Part shown: positions 33,990 through 42,008 of the stretch, piece after piece
Layout of the letters: every line of letters starts with the position of its first letter
How positions within the stretch are numbered: position 1 is the stretch's first letter
From: JAYUZR01 sp043751595
Lineage (GTDB): Bacteria; Patescibacteriota; UBA1384; CAILIB01
Assembly (NCBI GenBank): GCA_043751595.1
Contig: JAYUZR010000030.1
Span: forward strand, 1 to 48,929
Direction: 5' to 3'
DNA: 48,929 bases
Notes under the pieces: generated by a model
Told to the model about the DNA's origin: nothing
Seen by the model: only the letters and a program-made list of their open reading frames with translations
The model's database searches: none
Position numbers and translations under genes: made by a program

Positions 33990-34030
33990 AAACTCCCCCC
34001 GACACAGTCGCGTCGGGGGGAGTTTCGTTT
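33990..34030 (+). terminator. Terminator after the 33750 gene
   Basis: AAACTCCCCCCGAC (33990-34003) pairs perfectly with GTCGGGGGGAGTTT (34012-34025) across an 8-nt loop; CGTTTTTC follows. Confidence 0.93.
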
Positions 34031-34047
34031 TTCAAAAAGCTAAGAAA

Positions 34048-34079
34048 AGTTGACTACCAAAGTACCAAAATACTGCTAC
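34048..34079 (+). promoter_or_regulatory. Probable thyX promoter
   Basis: TTGACT (34050-34055), 18 bp, then TGCTAC (34074-34079), leaving a leader of about 38 nt to the ATG. The -35 lies within AGTTGACT, the half-site of the palindrome at 8411-8428. Confidence 0.45.
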
Positions 34080-34123
34080 CCTTTTCCTGCCACCGGTCAA
34101 CCAGACCCGGCAAGGAGCACCTT

Positions 34124-35023
34124 ATGACCCAACAACCTCACATCGAGCTAAGCGACCTGGGATTTCCCTACATCCCGTCGCCAGTTCTTCTCACACCAAA
34201 TGGTGTACCGTATCTCAAGCACTCTGGTGTCGCACTCATCTCTAAACCCCAAGTAGACCTCAGCGGGATGAAAGACTACCTGGAGGGGTATGACAAGGAA
34301 CTTGAGTTCCCCCTCTACTTGGAAGATCCAGACGAGCTCCCACCAGCAGAGGAACTCGCGAAAGCTGCGGGACAGCTTTGCTACCAGAGCTTCGGCCCAA
34401 AGCGGACGCACAACAGTGGTGGCGCAGGATACCTTGATCACATCAAGAGTTCAGGTCACGGTTCAGTATTTGAGCATGCCAACTTCAGCCTGCTCTTTTA
34501 TGGGATCGACCGAAGTGTCACCCATGAACTAGTCCGGCACCGTGCCGGGATGGCCTACTCCCAAGTCAGCCAGCGCTACGTCGCTGGCAAAACGCTGCGC
34601 TTTGTTCAGAGGCCAGAGTATCAGAATGATGAGGAACTGGAGGAGCGGTTTATTCGTCGGATTGAGTACGCAGCTCGAGAGTACGATGAAATCGCACAAA
34701 TACTCTTGAGCAGACAAAAGACTGGCACATCCCTCTTAAGTGGCGATGCCAAAACAGAACTAAGAAAGAAGGTAAACCAAGCGGCACGCTCGGTTCTCCC
34801 GAATGAAACCGAAGCTCCAATCATTGTCACCGGTAACGGCCGATCTTGGCGGCACGTACTGGAGATGCGGGCGGCGGCGCCTGCGGAAGTACTCATCCGA
34901 GGCCTGGGCATGCATATCTTCCACTGCTTAGCGCATGCGGCACCTCTTCTTTATCAAGACTATAAGGTAATAACCCTAGAAGACGGCACGCAAGCCGTAG
35001 AAACAAAGTACCGGAAGGTCTGA
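34124..35023 (+). CDS. thyX: Flavin-dependent thymidylate synthase ThyX
   Basis: A 299-residue ThyX that methylates dUMP to dTMP using FAD and methylene-tetrahydrofolate. The signature RHR (138-140) is followed by AGMAYSQV and Ser149 in SQRY, the RHRx8S variant of the family motif. The C-terminal LRKKVNQAARSVLPNET and RSWRHVLEMRAA segments match dUMP and FAD contacts. About 70 extra N-terminal residues make it longer than the usual 210-250. An SD (AAGGAG, 34112-34117) lies 6 nt before the ATG. Upstream dUMP makers are at 2526 and 7387. Confidence 0.95.
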   Translation: MTQQPHIELSDLGFPYIPSPVLLTPNGVPYLKHSGVALISKPQVDLSGMKDYLEGYDKELEFPLYLEDPDELPPAEELAKAAGQLCYQSFGPKRTHNSGGAGYLDHIKSSGHGSVFEHANFSLLFYGIDRSVTHELVRHRAGMAYSQVSQRYVAGKTLRFVQRPEYQNDEELEERFIRRIEYAAREYDEIAQILLSRQKTGTSLLSGDAKTELRKKVNQAARSVLPNETEAPIIVTGNGRSWRHVLEMRAAAPAEVLIRGLGMHIFHCLAHAAPLLYQDYKVITLEDGTQAVETKYRKV

Positions 35024-35027
35024 AAAT

Positions 35028-35064
35028 AAAGAGCGGCGATCGCAAGGTCGGCGCTCTTTGCGTT
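35028..35064 (+). terminator. Terminator of thyX
   Basis: AAAGAGCG (35028-35035) pairs with CGCTCTTT (35052-35059), with further pairing inside the loop; a short T-rich tail GCGTTTAG follows. Confidence 0.75.
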
Positions 35065-35121
35065 TAGAGATGTAAACCCCGCCAGAATCCTGCTAATCTG
35101 CACTTGCATAAGCTTACTCCC

Positions 35122-36519
35122 ATGATCTCAACTCTTCGTCGTTTCGTTCGTAAAAAACTACTCCCCCGCCTTTCTCCCGAAACCCTTCGCACACTGCACC
35201 GGGCTGAAAGCGCTCTTACCGCTGCACGACTTGGTTTTCCAGCTCGCGGAATGCTCGTACTGGGTGTAACTGGTACCAAAGGTAAAACAACCACCTCTCA
35301 CTTTGTTTCAGCCATTTTGCGCGAGGCTGGCTATAAAGTTGGCATGATTACCACTGCCACCTTCCAGATTGGCGATGAGGTTACCCTTAACGAGCAGCAC
35401 ATGACGGCTCTTCCTGCCAAAGAGATGAACCTCTTCATTAAGCGCGCAAAAGAAGCAGGCTGCGATGCCCTTATCATTGAAACCAGCTCACACGCGCTGG
35501 ACCAAGAACGGGTATGGGGTGTTCCTTACAAATATGTTGGCCTGACCAACATCACCCACGACCACCTCGATTATCACAAAACTTGGGATGCCTACCAAAA
35601 AGCCAAACTCCGTCTCTTTAAGCGCCGAGGTCTGCGCGCGGCCGTGGTAAATGGGCGCGATAGTTCCGCCGAGCTCTTTTTGGCCGAAACCACTGCTCCC
35701 CGAAAGTGGAGTTACACCCTTGAAGAAGCCGAGCCAACTCCCGGCACTACTGATCACCTTATTGCCCACCACGTTTCTGGAAATGGAAGCCAGGCTAACT
35801 TTATTATTTCTTACAACGGCGAGGAGCAGCGGGTACAGCTTAATTTACCCGGCCGCTTTAGCGTAGAAAACGCCCTGTGTGCCGCCGCTCTCTGTCTTAA
35901 TCTCAACCTAAAACTCGGCACCGTGGTTGCCGGCTTGCAATCAGTTACCACCGTTCCTGGTCGCCTAGAGAAGATTGAGACCCGCAAAGGCTTCTCAGTA
36001 CTGGTAGATTACGCCCACACCCCAGATTCGCTGGAGCAGCTATACAGCACACTTCGCCCTGATGTGCGCGGCCGCATGATTGCTGTATTAGGCTCTACTG
36101 GAGACCGTGACAAAACCAAACGACCAATTATGGGCGCTTTAGCTGCTCGCTTCTGTGATTACGTACTGGTTACCGATGAAGAACCGTATTCTGAAAATCC
36201 TCAAACGATTATTGATGAAGTAGCCGCCGGTGTCCCTCGCGGTCGCCCCCTCTTTAAACCCAATAAGCCAAATCGAGATACCGAGAAACCTCCAGTCCTA
36301 CGCAAGCCTGGCACCGAGCAAGGCGAGGGTGATTGGTGGTGGCGCATAGCTGATCGAAAAGAAGCCATCACTAAGGCAATAGAGATGGCTAAAATGGACG
36401 ATGTCATTTTGGTAACCGGCATGGGCGCCCAGACCACACGATTCACGAATGCCGGCAAAGAACCCTGGAAGGAGCGTGAAATTATCGAAACCATTCTTCG
36501 CGAGAAAAAACTTCTATGA
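35122..36519 (+). CDS. murE: UDP-N-acetylmuramyl-tripeptide synthetase, MurE-like
   Basis: A 465-residue Mur ligase adding the third amino acid to UDP-MurNAc-dipeptide. The ATP loop is GVTGTKGKTTTSH (about 48-60), followed by NITHDHLDYHKTWDAYQKAK and VDYAHTPDSLE. The position of the DAP-specific DNPR motif reads EEPY (in TDEEPYSENPQTI), so meso-DAP is unlikely; Lys, Orn or another amino acid would fit better. A Pro/Lys-rich insert (about 375-405) is unusual. Start at 35122 fits the family; a frame 18 nt longer exists. Its TGA overlaps the polA ATG by 4 nt. Confidence 0.88.
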   Translation: MISTLRRFVRKKLLPRLSPETLRTLHRAESALTAARLGFPARGMLVLGVTGTKGKTTTSHFVSAILREAGYKVGMITTATFQIGDEVTLNEQHMTALPAKEMNLFIKRAKEAGCDALIIETSSHALDQERVWGVPYKYVGLTNITHDHLDYHKTWDAYQKAKLRLFKRRGLRAAVVNGRDSSAELFLAETTAPRKWSYTLEEAEPTPGTTDHLIAHHVSGNGSQANFIISYNGEEQRVQLNLPGRFSVENALCAAALCLNLNLKLGTVVAGLQSVTTVPGRLEKIETRKGFSVLVDYAHTPDSLEQLYSTLRPDVRGRMIAVLGSTGDRDKTKRPIMGALAARFCDYVLVTDEEPYSENPQTIIDEVAAGVPRGRPLFKPNKPNRDTEKPPVLRKPGTEQGEGDWWWRIADRKEAITKAIEMAKMDDVILVTGMGAQTTRFTNAGKEPWKEREIIETILREKKLL

Positions 36520-38681
36520 GCAAAACTCTCCTCTTAGTTGACGGAAACGCCCTTATTTACCGCGCCTACCATGCCTTTCCTAAGGAACTTACCACTAAGG
36601 CTGGCGACCCGATTGGCGCTGTCTACGGTTTTACCCGAATCTTACTTAGTACGATTAGCGACCTCAAGCCCGAGCAAGTAGCGGTCTCGTTTGATATTCG
36701 TGGCGGCACCTTTCGTCATGCCCAGTTTGCCAACTACAAAGCCAATCGTGAATCGATGCCCGAGGATTTGGCTGCCCAAATGGATACCGCCCACAAGGTA
36801 GTGGAGCACCTAGAGCTGCCGATTTACGCAGTGCAGGGCTACGAGGCAGACGATTGCATCGCCACTATTGCTCGCCAAGCGACCGAGTCTGACCCCGAGC
36901 AAAAGGTCATTGTTCTTAGTGGCGATATGGACTTGCTGCAGATGGTAAATGACCGTGTAACTGTTTTGCGACCCGCTTCTCCACCCAAAGTTCCTACCTT
37001 CTTCACTCCGGAAAAAGTACGTGAGCAATATGGTTTTGGCCCCGATATGGTCCCGGATTACAAAGGCCTGCGCGGAGATACCTCCGATAACATTCCCGGC
37101 GTTCCTGGCATTGGTGAAGTTACTGCCACTAAGCTACTCGCCCTCTACCCTGGCCTTGACCTGCTGTACGCCGCACTTGCCAAAGAAGAAACCCCCGAAG
37201 GTATGAGTGCGAGCATTGCCAAAAAGCTGCGTGATAACGAAGCCCTGGCTCGCGAGTGTAAAGACTTGGCCACCGTTTTGTATGATGCCCCCGTGCAGTA
37301 CAAAGCAGAAGATTGCGCCCTAAGTCTGGCCGAACCCGAAAAGCTGGTTAAACTCTTTCACGAGCTTGGCTTTAAGAGCTTAATGCAGTACCTACCCACC
37401 AGCCACAAAGCCCTGGCCTCGGTAACCGATATTTTTGGCGAAAGCGTGGAAGAAGAGAAGAAGGACGAAAAGCCTGCTGAGCTGGTCCCAGAAAGTGAAA
37501 GCGAGAAGAATGATACCCTTCTTGCCCCCATCCTTCGCGACATGGAAGAATACGGCGTATTGATTGATCGCCCGTACCTGCGCGCCCTGCAAGATGAGCT
37601 TGGAGAGGAAATTATAAGTCTTCGCGAGCAACTGCATATTCTTGCCGGCCAAGAGTTTAACCCCGATTCTCCGTCTCAGGTTGGCACCATTTTGTACGAA
37701 GTATTACACCTGCCAACCGAGCATGTGCGCAAGGGCAAAACTGGGTACACCACCGATGCTTCAACCCTCCAAGACTTTGCCCCGAATTACCCGATTGCCG
37801 CCAAGCTTTTGGAGTACCGCGAGCTAACTAAGCTACAAAGCACCTACGTTTTGCCGCTGCAAGAAATTGCTGACCAGAACGACCGTCTGCACACCTCCTA
37901 CTCTCCCGATGCTGCCAGTGGACGTATTTCTTCTCGCAACCCCAATCTGCAAAATATTCCCAGCAAGACCGAGACCGGTCGCCGTATCCGTCAAGCGTTT
38001 ATCGCCCCTCCAGGGACTACACTCGTAGGAGCCGATTATTCTCAAATGGAGCTTCGCGTTGCCGCCCACCTTTCTGGTGATGAAAACCTTTGCCGGGTTT
38101 TTGCCGAAGGCCGAGATGTACATACTGAAACGGCTGAGAAAATGGGAGTTGATCGTCGTGTGGCCAAAATGATCAACTTCTCTATTTTATATGGAAAAGG
38201 TGCCTACGGATTCTCCCAAGATCTGGGCGTAACTATGGCCGAGGCTAAGGCCTATATTGCTCAGTATTTCGCTACCTACCCTAAGCTTAGAGAATACCTT
38301 GATAACGTGGTGCGCATTGGGCGTGAAAAAGGGTATGTAGAAACGATGTTCGGCAAGCGCCGCCCTTTGCCCGATCTTACCTCTAGCAATGCCATGCGCC
38401 GGGCCGCCGCTGAGCGCGAAGCCTTTAATCATCCGATTCAGGGAAGCCAGGCCGATATTCTTAAGCGCGCGATGATTAACCTAAGCGCCGCCCTCCCCAA
38501 GAAGTTTAAGATGATCCTGACCGTACACGACGAACTTATTCTTGAAGTTCCTGAAGGGCGAGAGGAAGAGGCCGGCAAACTAATCAAGCAGTACATGGAA
38601 TCGGCCGTTACCTTGAGCGTGCCGGTGGTGGCTTCCGTGAAACAAGGAAAGAATTGGGCGGGAATGGAAGCCACTAACTAA
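36516..38681 (+). CDS. polA: DNA polymerase I lacking the proofreading domain
   Basis: The 721-residue protein has a 5' nuclease domain (LLVDGNALIYRAYHAF; YEADDCIATIA; LSGDMDLLQMV; GLRGDTSDNIPGVPGIGE) to about 290, an acidic linker (about 305-335), and the polymerase domain with motif A DYSQMELRVAAHLSGD (about 505), motif B RRVAKMINFSILYG and motif C VHDEL (about 670). The 3'-5' exonuclease domain present in E. coli (928 residues) is absent. In the O-helix, Lys, Phe and Tyr are kept but Gly after NF is Ser. It is coupled to murE upstream. Confidence 0.95.
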   Translation: MSKTLLLVDGNALIYRAYHAFPKELTTKAGDPIGAVYGFTRILLSTISDLKPEQVAVSFDIRGGTFRHAQFANYKANRESMPEDLAAQMDTAHKVVEHLELPIYAVQGYEADDCIATIARQATESDPEQKVIVLSGDMDLLQMVNDRVTVLRPASPPKVPTFFTPEKVREQYGFGPDMVPDYKGLRGDTSDNIPGVPGIGEVTATKLLALYPGLDLLYAALAKEETPEGMSASIAKKLRDNEALARECKDLATVLYDAPVQYKAEDCALSLAEPEKLVKLFHELGFKSLMQYLPTSHKALASVTDIFGESVEEEKKDEKPAELVPESESEKNDTLLAPILRDMEEYGVLIDRPYLRALQDELGEEIISLREQLHILAGQEFNPDSPSQVGTILYEVLHLPTEHVRKGKTGYTTDASTLQDFAPNYPIAAKLLEYRELTKLQSTYVLPLQEIADQNDRLHTSYSPDAASGRISSRNPNLQNIPSKTETGRRIRQAFIAPPGTTLVGADYSQMELRVAAHLSGDENLCRVFAEGRDVHTETAEKMGVDRRVAKMINFSILYGKGAYGFSQDLGVTMAEAKAYIAQYFATYPKLREYLDNVVRIGREKGYVETMFGKRRPLPDLTSSNAMRRAAAEREAFNHPIQGSQADILKRAMINLSAALPKKFKMILTVHDELILEVPEGREEEAGKLIKQYMESAVTLSVPVVASVKQGKNWAGMEATN

Positions 38682-39016
38682 TGATCCGGATTAGCGGCCT
38701 TAGAAAAGTTGTACTCATTGTTGGAATTTTGCAGGCACTCGTCACAGCATCGTGGCTAATTACCCTGCAGCCAAATTGGATGCTCTGGGTCTTCCGACAC
38801 AGCATAATGCACGAGATGGTGTGGTCTATTTTTGGACTCTACTACCCAATACTTCTTTTTCTTCCTCTGCTGCTTATTGCCTGGTTTTTCACTGAGAAAG
38901 ACTCACCAAAAAGAAAGGTATTGCTGTACCAAATCTTAGGAATGAACGTGTATGGCGTAGTATTTACCGCCGCCACGGTACTCGAGTTCTTAATCAGTAT
39001 GAGAAACTTCAACTAG
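38681..39016 (+). CDS. Small membrane protein, three helices
   Basis: A 111-residue protein with three hydrophobic segments (about 8-28, 50-68 and 82-104) and a central FRHSIMHEMVW stretch. The ATG shares one base with the polA stop (TAATG). No family recognised. It ends 4 nt before the stop of the convergent FemAB gene. Confidence 0.6.
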   Translation: MIRISGLRKVVLIVGILQALVTASWLITLQPNWMLWVFRHSIMHEMVWSIFGLYYPILLFLPLLLIAWFFTEKDSPKRKVLLYQILGMNVYGVVFTAATVLEFLISMRNFN

Positions 39017-39020
39017 CAAA

Positions 39021-39977
39021 TTACCAAAACGACTGTCCGCTCAACGTCCCATACACTCGCTGCCACAGCGGCCAGAACTTTCGCACCAGCGCGTACTTAC
39101 TTGCATCAACCTGAATATCAAAGGCTGGCAAATACTCCGTTACCTCCGGGCTAAACATGGATTTAAATTGATAGAGCTTAGCAAAATGGTGATTCGGATT
39201 CTCGAGTTCGCTACGTGGCGGAACCGCAATAAGATCGTAGCTCGTGCAGTCCTGCTCGATCGCCCACTTTACGCATTCAGACTGCAGTAAGTAACTAAAC
39301 ATAGTGTTACTGGCCTTGCCGCGTACACTTCCACCATCACGGAAAAAGGCTTCAGTACCTTCCTTAAGCACAAAGGCTCCTCCCAGTAATTCGCCTTCGA
39401 GTGAAGTAAAAATAAGCTGTCCATCCCCTGATTTGGCATACATACTCCAAACCTCGGCGTAGTAGGAATACGGGCGACCAGCAAATTCTCCTCGCTCGGT
39501 AGTTGCTTTTATCAGCGCGAAAAACTTTTGCATATTTTCCGCATTACACTCAACTCGCTCTACTACCACACCCTTTCGCTCGGCCAAGTTCACGTTATAT
39601 CGGGTTTTTTGCTTAAGCGATGCCAACCATTCAGCATGCGTTGCGGGAAGAGAAAGAATAATGCAGGCCCGAGGGTTTGGATCACTCCAGGTCTGGGAAA
39701 CATTTTCCATAACAGAGATCTTAACCTTGGCATCAAGCAGGGCCTCGAGACGAACAAAGACTAGTCCGAGCTTCTTGCCTTCACCACGCAAAAGCTCGAC
39801 AAGCAACGGCAACTTTTCCGCACTCACAGCAAGCTTTGGCACATAGCCAATCCCACCAAGACCAGGCGCCATGCGGTACATCATCACAAACGAAAGCTCT
39901 TCAAATGTAAGCTCAAGAAAGCGCCATCCGTGATGAGCCTTAAACTCTGCCCAGCGCTTAGTTTGAAGAAAGTGCAT
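39021..39977 (-). CDS. FemAB/MurM-like peptidoglycan bridge peptidyltransferase
   Basis: A 318-residue protein of the FemABX family, tandem GNAT folds that add amino acids from aminoacyl-tRNA to the lipid II side chain. Recognisable are the N-terminal FLQTKRWAEFKAHHGW, LSLPATHAEWLASLKQKTRYN (pre-coiled-coil region), GELLGGAFVLKEGTEAFF and the C-terminal FKSMFSPEVTEYLPAF. A FemX-type enzyme implies an interpeptide bridge, which fits a MurE that does not look DAP-specific. It is transcribed toward polA's operon and stands alone. Confidence 0.85.
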   Translation of the reverse strand: MHFLQTKRWAEFKAHHGWRFLELTFEELSFVMMYRMAPGLGGIGYVPKLAVSAEKLPLLVELLRGEGKKLGLVFVRLEALLDAKVKISVMENVSQTWSDPNPRACIILSLPATHAEWLASLKQKTRYNVNLAERKGVVVERVECNAENMQKFFALIKATTERGEFAGRPYSYYAEVWSMYAKSGDGQLIFTSLEGELLGGAFVLKEGTEAFFRDGGSVRGKASNTMFSYLLQSECVKWAIEQDCTSYDLIAVPPRSELENPNHHFAKLYQFKSMFSPEVTEYLPAFDIQVDASKYALVRKFWPLWQRVYGTLSGQSFW

Positions 39978-40007
39978 GCCGCGATTCTAGCGCAATCTGG
40001 GTCGAGC

Positions 40008-40868
40008 TCAAGCGAGCTCGGTGCGCTGACGCAGCTTTTTAAGGAAATACTCTGGCAACGTGTGTACGGCAAGGGCAGGTTTTTCGGTCCCTACCGCTTG
40101 ATACACCTGTAGCCACCAGCAGAGGTGTGGTGCGTGCGTTGCCATACCAGAGTGCACGCGAACCATCCACTCCGCTTGAGGGAACTCGTGGTGTAAGTGC
40201 GCCATCAAAAGCGCAAGCAACTGCCCCATCCCAGCTCGCTCATCGGCCCCAACTGATTCTACCGAAGGATGGTGGCGATGCGGCAAGAACCACATCTCGT
40301 TTTCGTGGAGCGGTGCTGCAGGCAAAATAAGATGCACTAAGGTGTCGTGATGGAGCTCGAAGAAGCGCTCACGTTCGTGGAGCTTGGTAGCGATTTCGTC
40401 AGTAATAAGGGTAGACATACCTACTAGCTCTTGAGTTGCGGCGACTAGATCGCCTACTCGGTGGTAGCCCTCTACTTGCTTGCGTAGGCCAGTGTTAAAC
40501 TGCACATGCACGTGCTGCAAATGCTCGTTGGTGTGCAATTGGCGCACGCGTTGCTGCACAAGCTCGAGCCAGCCTGTCCATTGAGCGGCGGTCCAGGTAA
40601 AGACATCTTCGGGTCCACGGTAGAGCAGAAGCTCGTACTCGCCCACGGGTGGCTCGCTGGCATACACCTGGCCTTCTTCTACTCCCATGGTAACTTCCAG
40701 GGGATCGAAGACGAGTGGTTGATGCGGCAAATGCGCAGCCACAAATGGTGCGCTCGATTTACCACCATCAAGCAAAGCTGAGGTATTAAGGGTAATTGCG
40801 GTAGGAATTGGCTGAGGACCTACCAAGACCCACTGGTGGAAGACGGGGTTGTAACGAAAGGCGTGCAT
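40008..40868 (-). CDS. GalT-like protein without the HPH nucleophile motif
   Basis: A 286-residue protein with the layout of galactose-1-phosphate uridylyltransferase: YNPVFHQWVLVGPQ at the N-terminus, then VFDPLE, a VHVQFNTGLRK segment where GalT has its FKNxG...HPHxQ region, and CWWLQVYQ near the end where the second HIT half has HxHIExxP. The catalytic HPH is not present; that segment reads YHRVGDL. It may be an altered nucleotidyltransferase or a pseudoenzyme. Gap to the FemAB start is 30 nt, on the same strand. Confidence 0.6.
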   Translation of the reverse strand: MHAFRYNPVFHQWVLVGPQPIPTAITLNTSALLDGGKSSAPFVAAHLPHQPLVFDPLEVTMGVEEGQVYASEPPVGEYELLLYRGPEDVFTWTAAQWTGWLELVQQRVRQLHTNEHLQHVHVQFNTGLRKQVEGYHRVGDLVAATQELVGMSTLITDEIATKLHERERFFELHHDTLVHLILPAAPLHENEMWFLPHRHHPSVESVGADERAGMGQLLALLMAHLHHEFPQAEWMVRVHSGMATHAPHLCWWLQVYQAVGTEKPALAVHTLPEYFLKKLRQRTELA

Positions 40869-40998
40869 GATATAACCATCCTACACCAGCCTTCACATCT
40901 TGCGCCACTGGCACAGGTATGGTAGGTTCCGTCCAGCTGCCATTTTTGTGTGGCCTCATTGTCATCAACTACCAATTCATTCAGGTAATCATCCCAGT

Positions 40999-41364
40999 AT
41001 GCCAGTAACTAAGTCGGCCAAGCAGGCACAGCGCACTTCCGAGCGTCGCCACCAAGAAAACCTTAAGATTAAGGCAATCTACAAAAACGCTATCAAGGGT
41101 GTTAAAAAGGCTATTGTATCTGGCGCAGAAGATGTTAGTCAGCTTCTTTCTGTAGCTCAGAGCGCGCTCGATACCGCAGCTAAAAGCAAGACCATTCACC
41201 GCAACAAAGCGGCTCGCCTTAAGTCTCGCCTAGCTAAGCGCATTTCCGCTACTCCTGCAGAGGTTGCAGCTTCTACCAAGAAAGCTTCTACTCCTCGCAA
41301 AACCGCTGCTGCTACCAAAAAGGCAACTACTGCTAAAAAGGTTGCTGCTGCCAAGGCTGCCTAA
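40999..41364 (+). CDS. rpsT: 30S ribosomal protein S20
   Basis: A 121-residue S20: PVTKSAKQAQRTSERRHQEN opening, helical core, and HRNKAARLKSRLAKR near residue 75. A Lys/Ala/Thr-rich tail of about 35 residues extends past the usual end (E. coli S20 is 87). Start at 40999 matches the family N-terminus; TAATCA ends 7 nt before it. It is first in the operon leading to manC and phosphomannomutase, with 8 nt to the next gene. Confidence 0.93.
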   Translation: MPVTKSAKQAQRTSERRHQENLKIKAIYKNAIKGVKKAIVSGAEDVSQLLSVAQSALDTAAKSKTIHRNKAARLKSRLAKRISATPAEVAASTKKASTPRKTAAATKKATTAKKVAAAKAA

Positions 41365-41372
41365 CTTTTTCT

Positions 41373-42008
41373 ATGTTCCGGCAACGGGTCACGGTAACGC
41401 TCGATCCTAGCCTCGTAGAAGCGGCCGACATTCTGGTTGATGGTGCCACGGTGAGAAGCCGCTCGCACGCATTCGAGGTCCTCATGCATGAGGGCCTCGG
41501 CTTGTCTAATCTCGATACTCTGGTTGTGATTACCGAAGATTCTTGGGCTGCAGCTGCCCTCACTCAACTTATCGCGCTCTTGCAAGGCATTACCTGGAAA
41601 CAAGCTCATCTGGTTAGTTCTAGCAACCTGCCCGATGCACCGGCCTTACTAAGTTCGCTCGAGCAAGCCCTCCTCCTTACCTGGAATCGCCTCCCAGGCG
41701 AGTTTGGTGATGGCGGAGCTCTCTCGCTCCTAAAGGGTCAAGTTACTAATTCGATGCTCGTCGTTTGGCTAGGAGATACCCTTTCTGTTCCGCAAAGTAT
41801 TCTTCCTGCTTTTGCTTTTCATCGCCAACACCACTCCTCGGTAACCGAGCTTATCGCCACCTCCAAAGAAGGCTATAGCACTACCGGCCTCGCCATTATC
41901 CAGCCCGAAGTCTGCGACAGCATTCCAGCTGGAAAAAGCAGCCTACGAGCCGACATATTCCCTAGTCTCGCCAAGCAAGGTAGAGTACGGGCATATGTCA
42001 CTACATGA
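41373..42008 (+). CDS. Ribbon-helix-helix plus degenerate nucleotidyltransferase-like protein
   Basis: A 211-residue fusion. Residues 1-46 (RVTVTLDPSLVEAADILV, SRSHAFEVLMHEGL) form a ribbon-helix-helix DNA-binding domain. The rest resembles a shortened sugar-phosphate nucleotidyltransferase: an alternating alpha/beta run, and TGLAIIQPEVCDSIPAGK then DIFPSLAKQGRVRAYV near the C-terminus, as in RmlA/GlmU-type enzymes. The catalytic Gly-rich GGxGTRL loop is missing, so catalysis is unlikely. It overlaps manC by 14 nt. A sugar- or nucleotide-sensing repressor of this operon would fit, as inference. Confidence 0.65.
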   Translation: MFRQRVTVTLDPSLVEAADILVDGATVRSRSHAFEVLMHEGLGLSNLDTLVVITEDSWAAAALTQLIALLQGITWKQAHLVSSSNLPDAPALLSSLEQALLLTWNRLPGEFGDGGALSLLKGQVTNSMLVVWLGDTLSVPQSILPAFAFHRQHHSSVTELIATSKEGYSTTGLAIIQPEVCDSIPAGKSSLRADIFPSLAKQGRVRAYVTT

